Source: Paraglomus occultum
Lineage: Eukaryota; Glomeromycota; Glomeromycetes; Paraglomerales; Paraglomeraceae
NCBI GenBank assembly: GCA_910592205.1
Contig: CAJVPJ010000845.1
Span: 1-15,663 of the forward strand
Reading direction: 5' to 3'
Length of the DNA stretch: 15,663 nt
Shown here one piece after another: positions 8,010-15,663 of the stretch. Below the pieces are notes generated by a model. That model worked only from the letters and a program-made list of their open reading frames with translations, had not been told where the DNA came from and ran no database searches. Positions within the stretch are counted from its first letter, which is position 1; every line of letters starts with the position of its first letter. Position numbers and translations under genes: made by a program.

Positions 8010-9600
8010 CTCTTTTTCAAAAACTCTATCCAAAATTTTATCTCATTGGCGCAAATTCAGATGTCATTCACTTTGGTTTGTTATCTATTGGTCAGGGGTG
8101 TACACGAGTTTCATCATTGTAGTACAGGCCAGGTTTTTTGGCAGGTTAAATAGTACGATTAAGGGGTTATTATCTGTCAAAATGAATAGAAACAGGGTAA
8201 CCCAAACAGTTTAATGTGATGGTTGGTTGGGGAAACACTTTTGTAATAACGCAGACCTTGACTAGATTCCTAGCCGACAAAGGTATCATGTCATCTCACA
8301 TTGAAACCTTTGGCTTTTCAGTCTTATGACTTGTAATACGAAGAAGTAAAGAACGACTTGCTGTTCAATTTTCATGTGCGCTCTAAGTGAGATATTGACA
8401 TTCACGTGTTCGTCTGACGTACATATTCGGTTAACGATCGACTATGACGGACGCATTATCGCCATGCATGCCATTGTTACTGTTTGACAGTTATCTTATT
8501 AGTTGAGCGAATCACTCGTTGAATAAATACTCCCCCCCTAATTCCTTATGTAGTGAACACTGTCGCTCTTCCACGACAATAAAACTTTATTATAATCAGA
8601 GTTCAAAACAAATGTCGAATAAGCGGAAAGCAGAGTTGCAAGTGGCGTTATGGTTTTAACTGCTTGTGTGCTGGGACTTGGTTGTATAAGGGATCTTCAT
8701 TAAGCATATCATACTGAGACAAGCACAACATGCGTAATGCAGTTGTGGTCATCGTAAACGAATCAACCGATGTTAAAGGATATATATATATATATAAACA
8801 AACCTATCCTGTGTTGACCGAGTATATTGTCCAATGTGCTTTTATGCTTCTCTACCCTGAATTTTACCTGCTAATAGACAAGGTGTCCGGTTCATCATAT
8901 CGACAAAAACTACCAAAACGGATAAGTTTGAAATAATCGTTAGAGAAATCTTGTCGGTGAAATGAACGCTCCCGTATACTTATGCACGAGAAATACTATA
9001 ATTACTACGTTATGTTATAAACCATTTTAATGTATTGGAATGTATTGAATTAATTAGAAACACAGTAGTTGAGAACCGTTCAGTTAACTGAACATATAAC
9101 GTATTACGTTAATAGCTTATTTAACGACCAGGTTATGGTCTATGGTGGTGTTCTTGACCTGAATACATCAATACGATTTGCGGCGGCGGCAAAATAGTAT
9201 AGTTTCTCAACATTAAATCATCTGATTCATTAGGTAAGTCTACAAACCTATAAAAACATCTTGTAAAGCTCGACTAGTATGCTTCAGGTATCAGAACGTT
9301 TGTTTTCTTGTAAAATTCACATACTTTCAAACACGTTTCTAATTTGTCGTCGTGTGGAATACCTTACAACATAGTCTATGTAAAATGGCTTTGTTTTTTG
9401 CTCTCGACATTCTTTACTTCTATACAGCCGTAAACATAGAAGGCTACTTTCTAATCAATTGTTGCATCTGTGTTTGAGATACTTAATTGCATCTTGAATT
9501 ATGGGCTAACTGTAAGTATTGCTAAAGTCATAATTTCTCAGACTCTATTTTTAATCAGAATTAGTCACGGTTTAATTAAACATTATAGTCGTACTAGTTA
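8010..9600. other. Gene-free stretch with minor repeats
   Basis: No supported gene. It holds a (TA)n microsatellite at 8780-8796, a C7 run near 8531-8538, the second copy of the ttgtcggtgaaatga 15-mer at 8951-8965 followed by ctcccg, and a short GGC run near 9179-9190. Open frames here are short and show no family motif. Confidence 0.5.
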
Positions 9601-9613
9601 ACTTGTTCAGTAA

Positions 9614-9883
9614 TTACACGTATATTGCTTGAAAGTAGAGTATTGTCGAGCCAACTATTGCGCGGAATGAGCGTACAGTAATGGCTTTTTCAATCAAGGC
9701 TTGGTTAACCTCCATTCGTGCGTAAATCATCAATATAGTCGGTGGTTTTATTTCTGGTCTAATATACTCACAATTCTCTCAATTAACCGATCGATATAAA
9801 GCATATCTCCGACCCTGCCGACGTTCTTCTACTTTCCAAATCAGCGGATTATCAAAAAAGATTGTAATACATACAAAAACGTT
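9614..9883 (-). other. Coding-like remnant on the minus strand
   Basis: One minus-strand frame runs 9883 to 9614 with a single internal TGA at 9779-9781 and a closing TAA at 9614-9616: 34 codons before the internal stop and 54 after. It has a fairly polar, charged composition (DNPLIWKVEERRQGRRYALY, later MEVNQALIEKAITVRSFRAI). No family is recognised and the length is within reach of chance, so this is only a possible eroded exon. Confidence 0.2.
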
Positions 9884-10095
9884 TTATTGGTAATACCCTC
9901 GTATCCCGTTTACATTTCTACCCAGTTATATCCGACTCCCAACCTTTATAAAAACAAATGTCCTTATAGAATATGCATACCTACCCTTTGCTTATCCCGA
10001 TGCGCTTATATCTCCACTTTGAGCCTAAACAAAAGCGGATACATGACGGGGTATGACTATACTTAACAATCGTGTTTGCCAGTTACGAGAATTGA

Positions 10096-10212
10096 TGGAC
10101 AGGATTAGTCTACCCAGCAGTTCTAGAACCACAATTTTATGGTTGCTCCAATATGATTGGTACAAGTGTCGAAGAAATTTTCAGATTCTCAAGATTCAAG
10201 CTACAAAGCTAA
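10096..10212 (+). other. Coding-like fragment, unrecognised
   Basis: A 38-codon open frame between stops reads GLVYPAVLEPQFYGCSNMIG and then TSVEEIFRFSRFKLQS. It lies after an acceptor-like gatggacag. It has protein-like composition but no start codon and no partner exon. Confidence is low. Confidence 0.2.
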
Positions 10213-10297
10213 AGATAATGTTGGCTTATACAACCATTTATGGTTACATGCCGTTCTAATGTTCCACTAGTTAATTACCTATTTATACATTTAGTTT

Positions 10298-10326
10298 ACA
10301 ATTGCGAGAGCGTTTTGCGCAATTGT
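10298..10326. repeat. 9-bp hairpin
   Basis: acaattgcg (10298-10306) and cgcaattgt (10318-10326) are exact reverse complements around an 11-nt loop. No associated gene is clear. Confidence 0.55.
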
Positions 10327-10344
10327 GTTATTTTTCGCTGGCAG

Positions 10345-10455
10345 GTTGATGTCATCGGCAAATCCAAATGCAGAAAAGCGTCCTCGGTAAATCCAGATTT
10401 AGGTTGTGCTCCTGATATCGAATTGGCGCAGTGGATGACAAGAATACGTCACTAA
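10345..10455 (+). other. Exon-like open frame after an acceptor
   Basis: Following ttttcgctggcag (acceptor-like) a frame of 36 codons reads VDVIGKSKCRKASSVNPDLG and ends QWMTRIRH at a TAA (10453-10455). GC content is raised over the flanks. No start, no upstream exon and no family could be identified. Confidence 0.15.
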
Positions 10456-11048
10456 CATTCTATATTGGTCGTGAATGAGAAGAAGTGGCAGCCTTGATGA
10501 TTAGTAACCCAAACAACTCTTATAAATGTAACTCACAAAGGCTTACCTAAACAACAATTAGACGCATAAGAGTATATCAATAGTTTCTTCTATATTGGCA
10601 TCAGGAAGCGTTTTTGCTTGTCGAAATGAATGAGTAACATGCAAAAACTAGTTTCATTTGTTAAGTAACAAATATTAAATAATGCATATTGCCAAGGAAG
10701 AGTTTTTCTTCTTTCGACTCTCTTGTATATGTATGTCGTTAATTATTGAAACATTGTTGTCGCAAAAAGAACAAAGAATTTTCGCATGAGCATGTAAACA
10801 TTTCCGACCATTAAATAGCTGTTCAACTGCATACATGTGTGTCTCGCCAATTTATTTTTGGTATCTTGTTTATTACCATTGGATTGCGCAATATTTAATT
10901 CCTTACTATTGCATGTGTTTATAATGGACGAGTTGACGCATTTATATATTTAGAATTTGAAAACGAAGCGATGGAACGTTGCACCTGGCAACACAGAAAT
11001 CCGAAATAGGAAAAAAATGTTGCTCTGAAAGCAAAACAGCTTTCGTAA
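10456..11048. other. Intergenic, nothing recognised
   Basis: AT-rich, stop-dense DNA with no clear motif on either strand. Confidence 0.5.
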
Positions 11049-11252
11049 TTCTGCGTTTGTAATATCATAAAAGAATTAGTCGAAACGGGATTCCACGCCA
11101 AAGTGGGAATTATTTCAAAGAATAATGTGACAACGAGTTTCGAAATGTATTCTATGGTTCAGCCTAATCGTTGCACACGGGTTACCCGAATTGAAAGTAA
11201 TAAAACAAATACCTCATTGTCTGTACAAAAGCGCTCTCTGCGTAACGTCAAG
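11049..11252 (+). other. Coding-like segment upstream of the vWA gene
   Basis: Sixty-eight codons are open between a TAA at 11046-11048 and a strong donor (AAG followed by gtaaat at 11253). It reads KELVETGFHAKVGIISKNN and later, from an ATG at 11145 or 11154, MVQPNRCTRVTRIESNKTN, ending RSLRNVK. It could be a 5' exon of the vWA gene or a remnant of another gene. The donor leaves phase 0, whereas the only acceptor that could extend the next vWA exon upstream requires phase 2, so the two cannot be joined as seen. The family is unknown. Confidence 0.25.
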
Positions 11253-11277
11253 GTAAATGTATGTATAACCACAATAC

Positions 11278-11284
11278 TATAAAT
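11278..11284 (+). promoter_or_regulatory. TATA-like box of the vWA gene
   Basis: TATAAAT lies 102 nt before the ATG at 11386, close to the 116-nt spacing between TATA and ATG in the PLAC8 gene of this window. It supports, but does not prove, initiation at 11386. Confidence 0.35.
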
Positions 11285-11385
11285 GATCTCGAGTCGTTGA
11301 TACTTTAGTAGTTTACCTTTTCTATTAGTTACAACTGAATACTACTTTACTTTTTACTGAACCGACAAAACCGTAATTAAAAAGA

Positions 11386-12799
11386 ATGGAAACTAGGCTG
11401 GATTGTGCTATAAAAGCCAGTAATGAACTCGTAACAACTCTACATCGTGATGGCTTGGACAACGGATGCATCACAACGTTTAATGACTCTTTGGCCATTA
11501 GGCAGGTAGAGTATCGAATTCCATTTTTGGTGGAATAATGTTATAATCTTACCTCGCCTGCTCTGTTTTTTTCTTTAAAGAAAATTATAATAATCTTCTC
11601 GATTATACGTATTCACATATACATGTACCAAATTTTAGAACTTTACTTCCGACGAAAATAGGCTTCATCGTTCCCTCAACTCTTTAAGAAACGCGGCAGC
11701 TGGTGAAACTCGTCTTTATGACAGCATATACGATGTCGTCGTGGGAATTTTCCGTCGGAGGGCTGACCGCACTCGTCCTTGGATTCTAGTCGTCGTGACT
11801 GATGGTGACGATAACTGTAGTACACGAAGTGCTAGGCAATGTGCCGAAGAAGTTTATCGTTTATATACAAGAGAAGAAAGTAACTTTTTGTTTGTTGTCG
11901 GGGTGGGAGACGGTGTAAATTCAACTAGGTTGCAACAGGTAAATATTTCTTTTCTCCAAAGTTTGGTTTACGTCATTAGTTTTCTCGCAAACACTGCTTG
12001 CTAACGTCATTTGTTTCTCACGAAGCAAAAGGCATAAGAAAGCTTTTGCCAGTCACTTTACTGAATAACCGCACGTTTACATATATTTAATAAAATCAGA
12101 TGGCCGACGTTGGTAGATTTGACTACATACATGTCAAAGATTTCCTTCTTCTCGAAGTAGCTTTAATAACTCTTGCTCACAAAGTAACCACTTCCCTCTC
12201 GCTTTCCGTCAACGCACTTTCTGTCGGCAACGTTTCCGCATCATGGGCTGAAATTCAAGAACACAGAAGACTCAGCAACGTTGCTATTGATTACGCTTTG
12301 CTGATAGACATGTCGACATCCATGAACGAAATATCGAGCAGAGCACAATGTTTTGAGGGACATGAGTTGAGAAAGTATAGGTTGGGACAATGGATGTGTG
12401 ACGTGTGCGGAAAGAACGGTCCGACAACGGTAAGTTTTTTAATGTTGGAGCTTTTATGCTGTTAGTTTGTAAACAGGCAACTAACGTACACGATAACGTT
12501 TCTTACATACATAGATGTCTGACTATCATTGCGCCAAATGCGATTTTAATGCATGCCATAGCCATTGCGTGTCAGGCCGCCCGTGTAAACCAACCAGCAC
12601 CTGTCCAAATGATCATCCAATGCGATACACAAATAAAAAAGATCCATGGAGATGTGATGAAGACAAACAATTGTATACAGGGAAACGGCTTCGATGTGAA
12701 CGGTGTGATTATGATATATGTCCAAATTGTCTAATAGAGGCGGAGAGAGCAGAGAGAGCACTTACTTATCTCATGGCTGGTTTACTTTTGCGAGAATAG
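11386..12799 (+). CDS. vWA-domain protein with tandem zinc-binding modules
   Basis: Four exons (11386-11505, 11639-11938, 12100-12429, 12515-12799) all join in phase 0 with GT-AG introns of 133, 161 and 85 nt, giving 344 residues. The ATG at 11386 has A at -3 and G at +4. The vWA core runs RLDCAIKASNEL (4-15), CITTFND (28-34), GETRLYDSI (62-70, with the expected metal-site Thr64), ILVVVTDGDD (89-98, metal-site Asp95), FLFVVGVGDG (123-132) and FDYIHV with its closing helix (147-175). The opening strand of the domain, IDYALLIDMSTSM with the DxSxS metal site (Asp210, Ser212, Ser214), comes after these elements. The C-terminus has two related Cys/His modules: C224, H228, C240, C243, C256, C259, C264, H267/C268, and C280, H284, C297, Asp300 where Cys is expected, C311, C314, C319, C322. 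They resemble C1-like or ZZ-type fingers. vWA domains bind protein partners through a metal ion; the partner and pathway here are unknown. Confidence 0.85.
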
Positions 12800-12919
12800 A
12801 AAGTAGTTTACTTAGTAGTATAGACACCAATGGAAGGATGCAGCGATGTTGATTAAAGTTATTTCACTAGCTTATTTATATATATTTATCAATCTTTCCT
12901 AATTACTATATCCGATATA

Positions 12920-12925
12920 AATAAA
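12920..12925 (+). terminator. Poly(A) signal of the vWA gene
   Basis: AATAAA lies 121 nt past the TAG at 12797-12799, in gatataaataaaacgag. Confidence 0.5.
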
Positions 12926-12958
12926 ACGAGAAATGTAAAAACAAATACATATCGATAA

Positions 12959-13328
12959 CTATATAATTTTTGGCATGGTTGAGTATTCTTGTACCTGCAG
13001 ATTTTCAAAAAAAAACCCCCCAAACTCTTGGGCATCTTGTTTAGTGGTGGCAATAACATGATTGAGATTATAGGATTTGTTACCACTACAAATACTTCCA
13101 AGTATAACTGGCACGTCACGTGTCTCAATACTGCATGTGAATATAAATATGGAAATATGGAATCCTAAGAAAGTAAACGCGATCATCCTCTCCCTGCATA
13201 ACATTGTCAGGGTTAAACCTTATCATAATTTGATACGCTTCCCTTTTATAAAGCAACTGTTGTAACAATATAAGTTGCGAAAATGTGTAACATGATATAT
13301 TTATGGCCTTCGCTTGAAAACAGTTCAA
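12959..13328 (-). pseudogene. Frameshifted coding-like segment, unrecognised
   Basis: On the minus strand two overlapping frames carry protein-like sequence in succession. Just after an acceptor-like acaacag near 13262, YKREAYQIMIRFNPDNVM and GEDDRVYFL read in one frame. From about 13160 the adjacent frame reads ETRDVPVILGSICSGNKSYN, then HVIATTKQDAQEFGGFF and ENLQ, followed by a donor-like cag-gtacaa or a stop near 12959. No GT-AG intron of sensible size reconciles the frames, so a one-base shift is needed. The C6/A9 homopolymer run at 13007-13021 could also hide an error. The family is not recognised. It is a broken gene or a gene with a sequencing error. Confidence 0.4.
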
Positions 13329-13448
13329 TTAAAAAGAGTCAACTAATCCAGCAATTGACAATCTAGTTTATTGTGTAGATGAAGATATTACACACTTGAA
13401 TTAATTAGTTGCTCGGATAATCAACCATTGAGCTAACTCAAATTGACA

Positions 13449-13725
13449 ATGTCTATTCGCAAGCAAACGGTGGATGAAACGATGATAATATTCCTATTAC
13501 TTGGAAGTGATGAAACCTGTACTCCAACATTTGTGTATGAGTTTTTCAGAACATACTCACTTTTAACCCGCAAGCACAATAATGAAGACAATACATTCAG
13601 AATGGTTTGTGAGTCGCAACAAACTCATTAAAAGGTTTACCAAGTATGATGACAAGTATTACATGGTTGCTAAGAGGCAATTCTACCATTGTTATTCTCG
13701 ATATGGATTCTGCGATCCGATGTAA
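13449..13725 (+). pseudogene. Frameshifted coding-like segment, unrecognised
   Basis: An ATG at 13449 opens a frame reading MSIRKQTVDETMIIFLLLGS and TPTFVYEFFRTYSLLTRKHN, up to NTF near 13600. The protein-like sequence then continues in the next frame as EWFVSRNKLIKRFTKYDDK and YYMVAKRQFYHCYSRYGFCD to a TAA at 13723-13725. The first frame itself closes at 13631. The aromatic-rich, Lys/Arg-rich second half is not typical of random AT-rich DNA. A single-base indel near 13600 would explain the break. The only possible intron there is about 36 nt with a weak donor, too short to be convincing. The family is not recognised. Confidence 0.4.
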
Positions 13726-13915
13726 TCCCCTGTACTTATCAACGTAAGCGAGCAAAACTTTTAAATAGTATAGTTAATCCTATGTTTGACGTCTTATGGC
13801 AAAGTTGTGTACGTAAAATTTCTGTCCATGATATAAAATATTGGGTCTGTTGAATGACAGCTTTGTAAAGTTTATATTAGCTGGGACGTATTGGCAAGGT
13901 TTTGGAAACATTTAA

Positions 13916-14032
13916 TCGTGTTTCGAACCACATGGGTTAAAGTCGGATGTTTCTGTATCTTATAAAACTCCCAATGGCCCTTCTCTCCGTGAAGAAGTCA
14001 TGGAACTAATAAATTTATCCCATTATTCGTGA
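13916..14032 (+). other. Coding-like fragment, unrecognised
   Basis: A 38-codon frame between stops reads FEPHGLKSDVSVSYKTPNG and PSLREEVMELINLSHYS before a TGA at 14030-14032. It may belong with the broken segment just upstream, but the intervening DNA has stops in all frames. Confidence 0.2.
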
Positions 14033-15394
14033 TTCCTTAATTGATGCAAACACATTGCAAATTTGAACACCCATACAAATACAAAGTGATTGTAATAATT
14101 GCGGAAAGTTAATTACATGCGTTTGGTAGTTTCGATTTACTAACATCCCTATTACTATATAGAGAATTTGATTAAGCGATAACGGACAGCATGTATTGTG
14201 CATTGTAATTGTACCGCTTGATGAGTTATCAAGCAAGTTTACGCCAATCATATAACCTGATGATTATTCTATGTCGATTTACGAATCAACATCTAAATTA
14301 ATCAATACTATACTGTATGAACTCTTCAATTACATGAATTGTTATGCGAATATTTAAAGATAATTGAGCATCATTTACACTATTCTTCCTAAATTTCGCA
14401 TCAGCAGTTTTTATGAGCATAAACTTTATTCGATCACTTGTGTTTGTACGATTCTCTTTATGGCAGTGATACTAATACATGCCATGCAAAGTCTTCGAAA
14501 TAAACTTTCAATGTATGTGAATGAGGTTTGGGGATCAGACAGAGATATGGTTGCATATGACAGCAACAACGTTATGAAGTAGTTTAACTGCCGCAATCAG
14601 CGAACCGTAATCTGTTACGTGTATACTATTGTCATGAGGTGAGATTCAAGTGTATACGAACAATATAATAGAATGATGTAATACAAGTCAGTAATACTAC
14701 AAGCTACTTGCACTTATATAGATTATTTATTTTTATGCTAAAACCTACAACTTTAAAATAGCTTTATAAAAAACCCAGTTGTTCATACTGTACGTATGTA
14801 GGGTTGATATCGTAATGTTAATAAAACACTTTGATAATGTCGTTGCCTGATTGTCTCTATTATTGCGGTTTGTCCATTTGGAATGAACAATCTGACATAG
14901 ATTCCAAACTGTCATAATATTTCAAACTGCTCAAGTGCGCCGTCGGGTCCCATAACAATATGCAACTTCATCTATTTGCATAAAATCCATACCTTCTGAA
15001 ACCTTTATAAAGTCAGTATCAAACATACACTGTTAAACACGTCAGTCTGATTAATTATTTGATGAGTCCTTCAAAAAATTAGCCATGAAGCAAGAATAAA
15101 GTAATTATAAAATTGAAGAGAGGCGAAGTCTCTTAACCATTTATAACTCTAGTTTAATTAATAATTTTCTTATTTTTTTAATACTCTGCCCGGTAATGGT
15201 AAACATGACTTTATCTCAGTGTCTTGTTAACTCATCCATTTGACATATGTAAAAGCACATCGTATAATTCGAATCTTTGAATAATAATAAACTGCAATAA
15301 TAGTAAACCATAAATTACGAGCTTTATTCAAAAAAAGTTTGAGTTGCTAAAATTGTAAGAAATGGAAGTGTTAACATTGCAATATGTAATTAGC
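14033..15394. other. Intergenic, nothing firm
   Basis: AT-rich. A short plus-strand frame ending at 14582 (MYVNEVWGSDRDMVAYDSNN) has some protein-like character but no family or gene structure. The 3' flank of the kinase gene begins near 15320, where a further minus-strand AATAAA lies in gctttattc. Confidence 0.45.
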
Positions 15395-15400
15395 TTTATT
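15395..15400 (-). terminator. Poly(A) signal of the kinase gene
   Basis: Minus-strand AATAAA only 4 nt after the TGA at 15405-15407. A second possible signal lies near 15322-15328, which would give a more usual 3' UTR. Confidence 0.4.
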
Positions 15401-15404
15401 TGTA

Positions 15405-15663
15405 TCAATACGTAACTGTACCTGCAGCTGAAGCTCCAGTAGGTAAGAGTGTGCTGGAATATTTACTCTCTTTCTCGTGACGTGATAATGGCTTCACATC
15501 ATTATAATAAACAGTATTCCACACGTTGTCACCAAATTTATCCTTTTCCACGCCTCTAATAATTTTGCGAATTTCCAAGTAAAGTGTCCATCCATCCTTT
15601 GGACGCTTATCAGGATCAGCATCACAACACCGCTCGGCAAGTTTCTTGTATTCCTCTGGCGCA
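15405..15663 (-). CDS. C-terminal end of a protein kinase (partial)
   Basis: The minus strand enters the window in frame with APEEYKKLAERCCDADPDKRP. This matches the end of a kinase catalytic domain (subdomain XI, with the conserved Arg in the DKRP turn; the common CW is CC here). This pattern is typical of the tyrosine-kinase-like/Ser-Thr kinases that are expanded in arbuscular mycorrhizal fungi. After the domain comes a 40-60 residue tail with charged and Ser-rich sequence (VYYNDVKPLSRHEKES), ending ASAAGTVTY and a TGA at 15405-15407. A gcag-gtacag at about 15422 could alternatively be a splice donor, with the true end downstream. Everything N-terminal, including the ATP-binding and catalytic loops, lies outside the window, so activity and substrate cannot be judged. 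Confidence 0.8.
   Translation of the reverse strand, partial: APEEYKKLAERCCDADPDKRPKDGWTLYLEIRKIIRGVEKDKFGDNVWNTVYYNDVKPLSRHEKESKYSSTLLPTGASAAGTVTY

Noticed and set aside
7849-8214. 121-residue plus-strand frame upstream of the F-box gene
   Set aside because: It begins without an ATG in good context, overlaps the F-box promoter and has no recognisable domain.
8730-8936. Frame with VVVIVNESTDVKG resembling the ESTD motif of hAT-type transposases
   Set aside because: The match is a few residues only, the sequence then runs into a (TA)n repeat and no other hAT motif follows.
11278-11300. A possible exon end gatctcgagtc-gt just upstream of the vWA gene that would supply the missing metal-site exon
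   Set aside because: It encodes Asp-Leu-Glu-Ser, not DxSxS, and its frame closes a short distance upstream.
12546-12761. Minus-strand frame inside the vWA gene
   Set aside because: It is a shadow of exon 4, which has the conserved Cys/His pattern in the plus-strand frame.
13915-13940. B-box-like sequence (gtggttcgaaacac on the minus strand) suggesting a tRNA
   Set aside because: The T-stem does not pair and no A box or acceptor stem is found at the right distance.
1-15663. CRISPR arrays, bacterial operons, rRNA genes
   Set aside because: No spaced identical repeats, no ribosome binding sites or gene packing, and no rRNA-like conserved blocks were seen; the introns show the DNA is eukaryotic.

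Overview
The window reads as nuclear DNA of a fungus. It is strongly AT-rich, carries short GT-AG introns of 78-161 nt, has TATA-like boxes 100-190 nt upstream of start codons and AATAAA signals after stops, and shows no bacterial-style gene packing. Four things point towards an arbuscular mycorrhizal fungus (Glomeromycotina) or a close relative: an F-box/LRR protein of the type massively expanded there, a PLAC8 Cys-rich protein, a kinase tail of the expanded TKL type, and a decayed MULE transposon. The lineage is an inference from gene style; no marker gene proves it.

Layout. Positions 1-830 hold an inverted repeat and a heavily mutated MULE transposase relic. Positions 2099-2920 hold a complete three-exon PLAC8 gene with promoter and poly(A) signals. 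Positions 3255-4868 contain two diverged direct copies of a segment that may encode a very small secreted peptide, only the first with a signal peptide. A decayed coding fragment on the minus strand lies between them. Positions 6128-7988 hold an intact, intronless F-box/LRR gene on the minus strand. From 8000 to 11050 there is mostly non-coding DNA with short coding-like remnants. Positions 11278-12925 hold a four-exon von Willebrand factor A (vWA) gene with two C-terminal Cys/His zinc-binding modules. Positions 12959-14032 carry frameshifted coding-like fragments on both strands. The right edge (15405-15663, minus) is the C-terminus of a protein kinase.

The four recognisable genes do not form an operon or an obvious pathway. 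The association is that of a gene-poor, repeat-eroded fungal locus with members of expanded families. The most unusual observation is the vWA gene. As assembled from clean exons, the metal-site DxSxS strand that normally opens a vWA domain lies after the rest of the domain, with no upstream copy visible. This is either a circularly permuted vWA domain or one whose canonical first exon has been lost or lies unseen upstream.
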